A DNA stretch of 64,000 nt from Solidesulfovibrio magneticus RS-1 (GTDB lineage: Bacteria > Desulfobacterota > Desulfovibrionia > Desulfovibrionales > Desulfovibrionaceae), in contig NC_012796.1 in assembly GCF_000010665.1 (NCBI RefSeq), positions 4,302,001 through 4,366,000 of the forward strand. Direction: 5' to 3'. The notes below the pieces were generated by a model that saw nothing but the letters and a program-made list of their open reading frames with translations, was not told the DNA's origin and searched no databases. The first letter of the stretch is position 1, and the number at the start of each line of letters is the position of its first letter. The translations under genes and the position numbers were made by a program. Shown here piece after piece: positions 1-7,897 of this stretch.

Positions 1-2
1 GC

Positions 3-1133
3 GCGTTGGTTCCGGCCCGCATGGGCTCCAAGCGGTTGCCCGGCAAGAACATCATCGAACTCGGCGGCGTGCCGCTGGTCTGCCGTACCCTGGACATACT
101 GCTGCAAAGCGGCGTGTTCGCCGACGTCACGGTGTCCACGGAAAGCCCGGTCGTGGCGGAGCTGGTGCGCTCGCGCTATCCGGCCGGCGAAGTGGCCGTG
201 CTGCCGCGCCCCGAGTCCCTGGCCGGGGATGATGCGCCCTTGCATCTGGTGGCCGAGCACTACGCCGAAAACCGGCCCGACCTCCAGTGGTTGGGCCTTT
301 TCATGCCGACCTTTCCTTTTCGCACGGCCGACCGGCTGCGTGAAGCCGCCGCCGCCATCCACACCGGCCACGCCCTGCGCGTCCAGGCCGTGCGGCCCGA
401 ACAGCACTGGGACCGCGACTACTTCTACCCTGCGGCCGGCGGCTTTGCCCCGGTTTTTGCCGGCTTTCCCAATCTGCTGCGGTTTTCTTCCACGAGCTAC
501 ATGCTCTGGCGGCGGGAAACCCCAAGATTTCAGGCCATGTACATGGGCTACCGTCTGGGCGAACGAGAGTACCGTCTCGACGTCGGTCTGGCCGAAACCC
601 TGGACATCGACGACGCGGCCGATCTGGCCCTGGCCCGGCGCATCCTGGCCGGGGCGCGCTACGGCCTGACTCCGGCGACGACCACGGCGGTGGGTCCCTA
701 TTTCGTCCAAACCCCGGCCGGAGCCGACGTGGCCGCGTTTTTGCGCTGGCTGGGGCCGGAACTCCTGGCCGATCCGGCGAGTCCGCCGCTGCTTTTGCAA
801 AAGCCCAGGCCGCCGCTGTTCACGGCCCGGCTGGTGAGCGATCTGCCGGAACTGCATTTCCTCAACCCCGAAGCCAAGGACCACACCTGGTCGCCGCGCT
901 ACATCCAAACGGCCAACACCGCCCACTGTCTGCCCATTTACCAGCAAAGCCCGGTGTGGCGGATCATCCCGCGCGACGCCCCCCAGCATCAACCGCCCGA
1001 GCCGGTGGATCGAAGCAGTCTTGGCCAGCCGGCTGCTGCGGCCGACCACCTTATCCCGGCTGCACGCGCACGTTTTGTCGCCGACATGGAAGGCGAGGCG
1101 TTCTATGAGGGGCCGTATCGGCTGGAGGATTGA
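3..1133 (+). CDS. acylneuraminate cytidylyltransferase-like protein (5' end outside window)
   Basis: A nucleotidyltransferase of the NeuA/KdsB type that would activate a sugar acid with CTP for surface glycans. The opening LVPARMGSKRLPGKN is the family's nucleotide-binding signature. It is in frame from the first bases, so only the first few codons are probably missing. The cytidylyltransferase domain covers about residues 1-220 (for example RLDVGLAETLDIDDAADL). A further C-terminal part of about 150 residues is unlike the usual 230-residue enzyme, and I do not recognise it. The gene runs towards the convergent cobT. A weak hairpin at 1158-1189 followed by CTGTTTT may end its transcript. The exact sugar substrate cannot be told from the sequence. 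Confidence 0.8.
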   Translation, partial: ALVPARMGSKRLPGKNIIELGGVPLVCRTLDILLQSGVFADVTVSTESPVVAELVRSRYPAGEVAVLPRPESLAGDDAPLHLVAEHYAENRPDLQWLGLFMPTFPFRTADRLREAAAAIHTGHALRVQAVRPEQHWDRDYFYPAAGGFAPVFAGFPNLLRFSSTSYMLWRRETPRFQAMYMGYRLGEREYRLDVGLAETLDIDDAADLALARRILAGARYGLTPATTTAVGPYFVQTPAGADVAAFLRWLGPELLADPASPPLLLQKPRPPLFTARLVSDLPELHFLNPEAKDHTWSPRYIQTANTAHCLPIYQQSPVWRIIPRDAPQHQPPEPVDRSSLGQPAAAADHLIPAARARFVADMEGEAFYEGPYRLED

Positions 1134-1469
1134 AGGCCGGCATCGCCTCCAATGCCAAACGCCGCCCCGGAGCGATCCGAGACGGCGTTGCTGTTTTGGG
1201 GGACAGGAAGAACAGCCGAGAACCAGTTTGTTCTTTATCGCTTGCCGCGCAACCAGACGGCACAAGGGTGTCGGGGGCAGCATTGCCCCTGGCCAGGACG
1301 CCGGCCGCCGGGGCAGCACCAACAGCCGCCCCAGGCTATGCCGGCAACCAGCCTGTCCCGGCCCACAACCGCCCCCTACCAACGCCCTTTTAAGCAACTT
1401 TTCTCATTACAGGGGTCCGGGGGGATCATCCCCCCGGCCGCCGGAGGCATCCTCCATCTTCCCCCTGCC
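1134..1469. other. intergenic region between convergent genes, no gene
   Basis: No convincing coding sequence. It holds a weak hairpin (AACGCCG / CGGCGTT, 1158-1189) behind the cytidylyltransferase gene and one copy of the GC-rich 3'-end repeat at 1412-1452 behind cobT. Long frames here on both strands are compositional artefacts of high G+C. Confidence 0.6.
1412..1452 (-). repeat. 3'-end hairpin repeat, copy 1 (after cobT)
   Basis: Read on the minus strand, the element begins GATGCCTCCGGCGGCC 17 nt after the cobT stop. An 8-bp CCGGGGGG / CCCCCCGG stem follows. It belongs to a dispersed family of at least 11 copies in this window and probably acts at transcript 3' ends. Confidence 0.8.
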
Positions 1470-2534
1470 CTACCCTTCGCTCACGCCGGCCGAGGCGAAG
1501 GTCGCCATATCATTATAGATATTGCAGGCCGAGCGCATGAGGAACAGGGCCAGGGCCGCGCCGGTGCCTTCGCCCAGGCGCAGGCCAAGATCGAGCAGCG
1601 GCTTTTGGCCCAGGGCGGCCATGATCGGGGCGTAGCCCGGCTCGGCCGAGGCGTGGCTGACGACGGCGTAGTCGGCGACTGTCGGGCAGATGGCCCGGGC
1701 GGCCACGTAGGCGGCGGTGGAGATGAAGCCGTCCACGGCGATGGGCAGCCGGCAGGCAGCCGCGCCGATGACCAGACCGGCCAGGCAGGCGATTTCCAGC
1801 CCGCCCAGACAGGCCAGGACAGCCACCGGGTCGCCGCCGGCCACGACGTCCGCGTGCAGGGCAAGCCCCTTGGCCACGATGGCCGCCTTGCGGCCCACGC
1901 CCCCGGCGTCCAGGCCCGTGCCCGGGCCGGTGATCTCGGCCGGGGAAAGGCCGAGATAGGCGCAGAAAAGCGCGGTGGACGGCGTGGTGTTGGCGATGCC
2001 CATGTCGCCGGTGCCAAGAGCCCGCACGCCTTCGGCGGCGGCGGCCTCGGCCAGGGACACGCCAAGCAGCAGCGCGCTCTCGCACTGCTCCCGGGTCATG
2101 GCCGGGGCCTCGGCCAGATTGGCCGTGCCCGAGGCCACCCGCGCGCCGGCGAACCGGGGATGGGGGGCGAAGGGATCGCCCAGACAGCCGGCGTCCACCA
2201 CCCGCAAATCGATGCCGGCCGTGGCGGCCAGGACGTTGATGCCCGCGCCGCCGGCCAGAAAATTGGCCACCATCTGGCGGGTGACTTCCTGGGGAAACAG
2301 GCTCACGCCCTCGGCGGCCACGCCGTGGTCGCCGGCGCAGACGTAGATGCGGGCCGGGTCCACGACGGGTTTGGCCCCGCCGCCGATGACGAACAGCCGG
2401 GCCGCCAGTTCTTCCAGGCGGCCCAGGCTGCCGCGTGGCTTGGTGAGGTTGTCGAGATGGGCCTTGGCCACGGGAAAAAGCGACTGGTCCACCGGCCGCA
2501 CGGCGGCCAGGACCTCGGACAGAACGCGGGACAT
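1470..2534 (-). CDS. cobT: nicotinate-nucleotide--dimethylbenzimidazole phosphoribosyltransferase
   Basis: Makes alpha-ribazole phosphate from nicotinate mononucleotide and 5,6-dimethylbenzimidazole for the lower ligand of cobalamin. At 354 residues it has the normal CobT length. Family-typical segments include LTKPRGSLGRLEELA near residue 30, the G-rich stretch AGGAGINVLAA, and LGTGDMGIANTTPS near the middle. The ATG at 2534 is preceded by AAAAGGAGTCTCC, a good ribosome binding site; longer upstream readings run through a hairpin and are not real. It lies 85 bp downstream of the BNR lipoprotein gene, with a terminator-like hairpin between, so it may have its own promoter. No other cobalamin gene and no B12 riboswitch is visible nearby. 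Confidence 0.93.
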   Translation of the reverse strand: MSRVLSEVLAAVRPVDQSLFPVAKAHLDNLTKPRGSLGRLEELAARLFVIGGGAKPVVDPARIYVCAGDHGVAAEGVSLFPQEVTRQMVANFLAGGAGINVLAATAGIDLRVVDAGCLGDPFAPHPRFAGARVASGTANLAEAPAMTREQCESALLLGVSLAEAAAAEGVRALGTGDMGIANTTPSTALFCAYLGLSPAEITGPGTGLDAGGVGRKAAIVAKGLALHADVVAGGDPVAVLACLGGLEIACLAGLVIGAAACRLPIAVDGFISTAAYVAARAICPTVADYAVVSHASAEPGYAPIMAALGQKPLLDLGLRLGEGTGAALALFLMRSACNIYNDMATFASAGVSEG

Positions 2535-2563
2535 GGAGACTCCTTTTGGGGATGCAAAAGCCG

Positions 2564-2593
2564 GGCGGCCGGAAGGATCGCCTTCCGGCCGCC
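2564..2593 (-). terminator. hairpin terminator after the BNR lipoprotein gene
   Basis: Perfect 13-bp inverted repeat GGCGGCCGGAAGG / CCTTCCGGCCGCC with a 4-nt loop. On the minus strand it is followed by CGGCTTTTGC, a short T-tract. It separates the BNR lipoprotein gene from cobT. Confidence 0.6.
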
Positions 2594-2619
2594 GATGCTG
2601 CCCGTGCCGGGTGCGGACG

Positions 2620-5244
2620 TCAATTTTGCAGCAACAGCAAATCCACGGCCGGGCCGGCGGCCGTCTTGGCCGGAAGATTGACATGCCAGACGCCCCGGCC
2701 GTGGGTGAAGGCGTACAGCCGTTTGGACTGGGATTCAACCACCAGGGACTCGGTAATGACGTTGGCGAAGCCGGTGTTTTCCACGGCCCAGCTGCCCCCG
2801 CCGTCGAGGCTGGCGAAGACGCCGAGGTCCGTGCCGACGTAGAGGCGTTTGCGATTGTTGGGATCGACCACCGGGGCGAAGGTCGGCACGTCGGGCAGGG
2901 CTGTTGCGCCCGAGCCGGTGATGGTGGTCCAGGTCACGCCGCGGTCCGTGGACTTGCGCACATGGGCCTGACCAAAGTTGGAGCAGGTCATGTAGAGGAT
3001 GTTGGAATCGCCCGGGTCGAAAGCCAGGCCGGAAACCTGGCCGGCAACCGGCGTGGAGCTGGTCCAGGTAGGCAGGCTGCCGGTCTGCTGGCCGTTTGTG
3101 GTGACGTACACATACCCGTTGCTCGTGCCCACGGCCACGATGTTGGCGTTGCCCGGGGCCACGGCCAGGGCACTGACCGTGCCGCTGCCGGCCATATCGT
3201 TGCTGGCCTGGGTCCAGGTGGCCGCGCCGTCGGTGGTGCGCCAGACCTTGCGGCCGCCGAGCCACAGGGTGTTGGGATTGTTGGAGTCCATAAGAAAGGG
3301 CGTGATGAAGGGAAAGGTGTTTGAGGCGTCGGTGATGCCGGTGGTGGCGGCGCTGAAGTTCGCGCCGCCGTCGGTGGATTTTTGCAGACTCAGGTTGGTG
3401 TATTCGCCGTAGAGGATGTTGGTGTTTTGCGGATTGACGGCCACGGCCCCGCCGTCGCCGCCCATAAGCGAGGTCCAGGCGTTGGCTCCGGCGGCGATGG
3501 TTCCCCGGGTGGTGCCGTTGTCCTGGGCTCCGCCGAAAAAGGTCCCCCCGCCCGGGTAGACCGCGCCATAGTAGTACTGGGTGATGCCCAGGCCATTGTT
3601 GAGGCTCACCCAGGCGACCTGGGAAGATGAGTCGGAGCAGGTCTGGGTGGTGACGCCGGCTTGGGCGTCGTCGGTACGATACAGCCCGCCGTCGTTGCCG
3701 CTGTAGAGAATCTTGTTGCTGCCGCCGTTATAGTCGGGATGAAAGACCAGCACATGGTGGTCGGCATGGTTGTAGGCGGCCTTGCTCGTATTGGCCCACC
3801 ACACCGAGGCCATGCCCCAGCTCGTCCCGCCGTTGTCCGAGCGAAATAGGTCGATGCCGCCGACCCAGACCATGTTGGCATTGGTCGGGTCCACGGCGAT
3901 GACGTTGTCGTACCAGCCCTGGTTGGCCAGGGTGGTCAGCGTGCCCTCGCACTGGGAGCAAAAAGCCGAGCAGACGTTGGTCAGCAGCATGTTGGAAAGC
4001 ACGTCGGTCCCGGAGTTGGTGTAGGCCGCCACCCAGGTCGCGCCGCCGTCGACGGACTTGTAGACAGCAAACAAACCGTTTTCCCATTTGGTCTTGGCGT
4101 TGGTGGAGGCCAGGGCGTACATGACGCTCTGGTCGCTCTTGGCCACGGCCAGGGAGGTGCGGTCCATGTTGGCGACGCTGAGCACGTTCGACCAGTTCTG
4201 GCCGTTGTCGGTAGTGCGGTAGACAATGGCGGCGCTGCCTGGGGCCATGTACGTGCCGCAGGAAGCCACCACCACGTCGGCGCTGGTCACGTCGGTGCGC
4301 ACCACCATGTCGGTGCAGCCGTTTACACTCTCGGCGTCCACCTTGCGGGTGAAGCTGGCACCGGCGTCGGTGGAGACGTAGATGCCCTTGCGCGTGGCGG
4401 CGTAGACCCGGTTGGAGTCGTTGGGGCTCACCACGATCTTGTTGACGTAATAAAAATCTTCGTTGCCCGTGGAGGCCAGCTGGCTCCAACTCGTGCCGGC
4501 GTTGGTCGACTTGAAGATGCCGGCCCCGCGCACGGCGTCCACGTTGTAGTAGCCTTCGCCGGTGCCGGCGTAGAGGATGCTGCTGTTTTTGGGGTCCATG
4601 GCCATGGAGCACACAGCCAGATTGGACAAGAGATCGGTCAGCGGCGTCCAGGTCGTGCCGCTGTTGACGGTCTTCCAGACGCCGCCGGCCACGCCGCCGA
4701 GGTACATGGTGGCCGGGGTGGCCGGATCGATAAGCAAGGAACGCACCCGCCCGCCCACATTGCCCGGCCCCACGCCCGTCCAGCGGCCAAGGGCCTGGCC
4801 AAAGGGCGCGTCGGCCTTGGCATCGGCGGCGGAGACAAGTTTGTCGGCTTGGGTGGAAAAGACCGGCATGGCCTGCATGGCCTGCATGGCCTCGACATAG
4901 CGCTGGACCGGAATGGCGGTCTGGCCCACGGGAGCGCGTTTCTCGGCAAAAAAGATTTGGGCTTCCCGGGGCTTGTCAAAGCTCTTCTTGGGCTTGGCCC
5001 GTTTGCGCTCCATGATCTTGGCCAGGCGGGCCGCCTCGGCCTGGGGATCGAGGGCGGCCAGTTTCTTGGCCTCGGAAATCCCCGGCTTGAAGGCCGGCTC
5101 AGGTGCAGGCGCGGCGGTCTGGGCGGCGGGCTTGGCCGCCGGGACCGGCCCCTCGCCCTGGCTGCAGCCCCAAAGTCCGAGCGCCGCGCAGCCGGCGAGC
5201 ATCAACCAAACAAAGCATGGCCACCTAAGACGTCGACGAGGCAT
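2620..5244 (-). CDS. secreted lipoprotein with BNR / sortilin-type propeller repeats
   Basis: A large exported protein (874 residues). The N-terminus is basic (MPRRRLRW), then hydrophobic, with lipobox candidates LAGC (Cys19) and LWGC (Cys27), so an outer-membrane or surface lipoprotein is likely. Residues to about 120 are Ala/Pro-rich linker. From about residue 155 to the end there are many BNR/Asp-box blades: GGVAGGVWKTVNSGTTW, STNAGTSWSQL, STDAGASFTRK, STDGGANFSA, SLDGGGSWAVE. Such repeats build sialidase- or Vps10-like beta-propellers, which bind or hydrolyse glycans or simply scaffold. I see no catalytic residues that fix an enzymatic role. Neighbours (pfk, cobT) give no functional hint. 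The exact function is unknown. Confidence 0.8.
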   Translation of the reverse strand: MPRRRLRWPCFVWLMLAGCAALGLWGCSQGEGPVPAAKPAAQTAAPAPEPAFKPGISEAKKLAALDPQAEAARLAKIMERKRAKPKKSFDKPREAQIFFAEKRAPVGQTAIPVQRYVEAMQAMQAMPVFSTQADKLVSAADAKADAPFGQALGRWTGVGPGNVGGRVRSLLIDPATPATMYLGGVAGGVWKTVNSGTTWTPLTDLLSNLAVCSMAMDPKNSSILYAGTGEGYYNVDAVRGAGIFKSTNAGTSWSQLASTGNEDFYYVNKIVVSPNDSNRVYAATRKGIYVSTDAGASFTRKVDAESVNGCTDMVVRTDVTSADVVVASCGTYMAPGSAAIVYRTTDNGQNWSNVLSVANMDRTSLAVAKSDQSVMYALASTNAKTKWENGLFAVYKSVDGGATWVAAYTNSGTDVLSNMLLTNVCSAFCSQCEGTLTTLANQGWYDNVIAVDPTNANMVWVGGIDLFRSDNGGTSWGMASVWWANTSKAAYNHADHHVLVFHPDYNGGSNKILYSGNDGGLYRTDDAQAGVTTQTCSDSSSQVAWVSLNNGLGITQYYYGAVYPGGGTFFGGAQDNGTTRGTIAAGANAWTSLMGGDGGAVAVNPQNTNILYGEYTNLSLQKSTDGGANFSAATTGITDASNTFPFITPFLMDSNNPNTLWLGGRKVWRTTDGAATWTQASNDMAGSGTVSALAVAPGNANIVAVGTSNGYVYVTTNGQQTGSLPTWTSSTPVAGQVSGLAFDPGDSNILYMTCSNFGQAHVRKSTDRGVTWTTITGSGATALPDVPTFAPVVDPNNRKRLYVGTDLGVFASLDGGGSWAVENTGFANVITESLVVESQSKRLYAFTHGRGVWHVNLPAKTAAGPAVDLLLLQN

Positions 5245-5402
5245 GGCCTCCCTCCCGGGTTGCAGGTTCTTGAAACGACCAAACCCTTCCCGCCGCCAAC
5301 GCCCCAGGGATGCCCTCGCCCGGGGCCTCGTGTCGCGCTCACGAAAAGCGCACAGGACATATCAAAGAAAAAAACTCTCGTATTTTTTTAAGGGACGCGG
5401 CA
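5245..5402. promoter_or_regulatory. pfk / BNR lipoprotein spacer with A7-T7 inverted repeat
   Basis: Both flanking genes are on the minus strand. Behind the pfk stop there is an AT-only inverted repeat, seven A then seven T around TACGAGAG (about 5365-5387). The promoter of the lipoprotein gene should lie here, but no clear -35/-10 pair stands out. Confidence 0.3.
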
Positions 5403-6731
5403 TCAGCCCCCGGCCTGGGCAAAACGTGGCTGGCCCGTGGAATCAAGCACGGCCTGCCAATAGTCCGAGGCGATGTCCACGCGCTTGCGCTCGCCGGTGA
5501 CGAGCCGCAACGGCACATGGACGAAGCGGTCGTTGACCGAGCCGATCATGAGCCCGGTCTTGCCGGCCATGCCGGCGTGGACGGCCAGACGGCCCAGAAA
5601 GCCGCAGTAGACGGCGTCAGCAGTGTTGGCCGGCACGGAGCGGATGATGTAGCTGGGGTCGATGGCCTTGAGCGTGATGGGCAGGCCGGCCGCCTTGCAG
5701 TGGGCCTTGATGCGCGCGGCCAGCAGGCCGCAGAAATCGCCGAGCACCGGATTGCCCGAGGGATCGAACCGGCCGGTGTCGTCCACGAGATGCTGCCCGC
5801 CGCCCTCGGCCGCCACGATGACGGCATGGCCCCGGGAGCGCAGGCGCTTTTCCAGCACGTCCAGCACCCCGCCCGGCCCGTCCAGGGCAAACAGGTCCTC
5901 GGGCACCAGCACCATGTTGACGTGCTTGAGCCCCATGCTGGCCTCGGCGGCGATAAACCCGGACTGCCGGCCCATGAGCTTGACCAGGCCTATGCCGTAG
6001 GGCGCGCCCGAAGCCTCGACATGGGCGCAGGCAATGGCTTCGGCGGCCTGCTCCACGGCGGTGGCGAAGCCGAAGGTGCGCGAGACGAAATGGATGTCGT
6101 TGTCCACGGTCTTGGGGATGCACACCACCCCCATGGGCAGTTCGCGGGCGGTGATTTCGTCCCGGATGGCCGAGGCGGCGCGCATGGTGCCCACACCGCC
6201 GATGAAGACGCAAAAGCCGATGCCCAGGCGCTCCATGGCGTCCACGATCTCGTCCACGGCCTGGGGACCGCGCGAGGAGCCCAGGATGGTGCCGCCGAAT
6301 TCGTGGATCTCGGCCACGGCGTCCGGGGTCAGTTCCATGACGTCATGGCGACAGGCCGGGATGAAGCCGCGCAGGCCGTAGCGGATGCCCAGCACGGCGG
6401 CCACGCCGTAGTGGTGGTGGGCCTCCATGACGATGGAGCGGATGACGTCGTTGATGCCCGGGCACACGCCGCCGCAAGTGACCACGGCCACCTTGGTCTT
6501 GTGGGGCGAGAAAAAAAGCTGGCGGCGCGGGCCGGCCTCCTCGAAAAAGACCGGCACGGTCTCGGGATCGGCCAGATTCTGCCGGCTTATGCCGACCAGC
6601 ACCCCGGACTCGTCTTCAATAAAGGCCCCGGAACACTTGGGGCTGTCGCAGGCGGCCTGGCCGAGCTGGGGCACGGCCGCGTCGGCCGGGGTGAGGCGTT
6701 CGATCAGGGCGGCGTCCTGGGTGTTGCGCAT
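5403..6731 (-). CDS. pfkA: 6-phosphofructokinase (group A, ATP- or PPi-dependent)
   Basis: Phosphorylates fructose 6-phosphate in glycolysis. The 442-residue length and an N-terminal extension of about 80 residues fit the long PFK forms of deltaproteobacteria and trypanosomatids. Motifs seen: GGVCPGINDVIR (nucleotide loop), PKTVDND (catalytic Asp; the Lys is typical of PPi and trypanosome-type enzymes) and MGRQSGFIA (sugar binding). The usual GGDG(T/S) magnesium motif reads GGVGT, with Val180 in place of Asp; this is discussed as a finding. The ATG at 6731 has AAGGAG upstream. The gene is divergent from the glycosyltransferase at 6822. ATP versus PPi use cannot be settled by eye. Confidence 0.85.
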   Translation of the reverse strand: MRNTQDAALIERLTPADAAVPQLGQAACDSPKCSGAFIEDESGVLVGISRQNLADPETVPVFFEEAGPRRQLFFSPHKTKVAVVTCGGVCPGINDVIRSIVMEAHHHYGVAAVLGIRYGLRGFIPACRHDVMELTPDAVAEIHEFGGTILGSSRGPQAVDEIVDAMERLGIGFCVFIGGVGTMRAASAIRDEITARELPMGVVCIPKTVDNDIHFVSRTFGFATAVEQAAEAIACAHVEASGAPYGIGLVKLMGRQSGFIAAEASMGLKHVNMVLVPEDLFALDGPGGVLDVLEKRLRSRGHAVIVAAEGGGQHLVDDTGRFDPSGNPVLGDFCGLLAARIKAHCKAAGLPITLKAIDPSYIIRSVPANTADAVYCGFLGRLAVHAGMAGKTGLMIGSVNDRFVHVPLRLVTGERKRVDIASDYWQAVLDSTGQPRFAQAGG

Positions 6732-6821
6732 GAGGACTCCTTGCGGCACAAATACGCGTTGGGCGATTATTCCGGTCGTAGCCTTTTGCCCGGTTCCCGG
6801 CAACCGGCCCTGGGAGGCGTT

Positions 6822-7820
6822 TTGGCGCGTACCTGCATTTTCCTGCCGCCGCTTCGGGCGGTCTCCGGGGGCCTGGCCGTGCTGGCCGAGGTCGCGGCCG
6901 GGCTGGCCGGACTGGGCCAGGACGTGGTCCTGGTGCTGCGCGATCCGGCCGCGCCGCCGCTACGCCTGCCGCCCGGGCTGCCGGCGGTCGCGCTGGACGC
7001 CGCCGGCCTGACCCCGGACGACGTCTACGTCGTGCCCGAGGGTTGGCCCAACGCCCTGGCTCCGGGCCTGGCCGCCGGGGCGCGCTGCCTGGTCTACTGC
7101 CAGAACTGGGCCTACTTCCACAACGGCCTGCCCGATGGCGTGACCTGGGACCAGCTGCCGGTTTCCTTTCTCGCCGTGTCCGACCCGGTGGCCCGCTATA
7201 TCGAACTGGCGACCGGAACCCTGCCGTCGGTGCTGCGCCCGGCCATCGATCCGGCGCTTTTTTCGCCGCCCGCCCAAAAGCCGGCCCCCTCGCCGGTGCG
7301 AGTCGGCTACATGCCGCGCAAGAACAAGGCCCTGGCGACCATGATCCGCCAGACGACCACGGCCCGGGCCGCCCGGACCGGGCTGGCCCTCGAATGGATC
7401 GCCATCGAGGGGCTGCCGCGTGAGGGCGTGGCCGAGGCCCTGCGCGCTTGCCACGTGTTTCTGGCCACGGGCTTTCCCGAGGGCTGCCCGCTGCCGCCGC
7501 TGGAGGCCTTGGCCTGCGGCTGCATCGTGGCCGGCTTTGCCGGCTTTGGCGGCTTTGACTACATGCGCTCCATCGGCCCGGGCGGCCATGTCCCATCGGT
7601 TTCCCTGCGTGAGGTTCCCTGGGGCGGCAACGGGTTTTACGCCGCCGACAATGACGTTTTCGGGGCGACCCTGGCCCTGGAGGCGGCGGCCCGACTGTGG
7701 CTGGACGGCGGCCCGGCCCTGGCAGCGGCGCTGGAGAATGCGGCGGCCACGGCGGCGGCCTATGGGCCCCAGGCCCGGCAGGAGGCGTTGGCGGCCATTT
7801 GGCAAACGCTCGTCGGCTGA
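6822..7820 (+). CDS. glycosyltransferase (family 1 / GT4-like)
   Basis: A 332-residue protein with an N-terminal Rossmann-like half (FLPPLRAVSGGLAVLAEVA, the substrate-side G-rich loop) and a C-terminal half with FPEGCPLPPLEALACGC near residue 225. The latter matches the nucleotide-sugar-binding E-x7-E region of GT4 enzymes. It probably adds a sugar to a surface glycan. The start is inferred as TTG at 6822 behind GGGAGG with a 5-nt gap; longer frames upstream overlap the divergent pfk. It stands alone between pfk and the copper gene pair. Donor and acceptor are unknown. Confidence 0.7.
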   Translation: MARTCIFLPPLRAVSGGLAVLAEVAAGLAGLGQDVVLVLRDPAAPPLRLPPGLPAVALDAAGLTPDDVYVVPEGWPNALAPGLAAGARCLVYCQNWAYFHNGLPDGVTWDQLPVSFLAVSDPVARYIELATGTLPSVLRPAIDPALFSPPAQKPAPSPVRVGYMPRKNKALATMIRQTTTARAARTGLALEWIAIEGLPREGVAEALRACHVFLATGFPEGCPLPPLEALACGCIVAGFAGFGGFDYMRSIGPGGHVPSVSLREVPWGGNGFYAADNDVFGATLALEAAARLWLDGGPALAAALENAAATAAAYGPQARQEALAAIWQTLVG

Positions 7821-7897
7821 AAGCGCCCCTTGCCTTTCGCGGCGAATTGTTGCTTACATTGGTAGGAAACAGTTCCCGTCCCAGGCAAGGAGTTCCC

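Noticed and set aside
2535-2640. Cobalamin riboswitch upstream of cobT
   Set aside because: Only about 85 bp separate cobT from the upstream gene and they hold a simple perfect hairpin; no B12-box-like sequence is visible.
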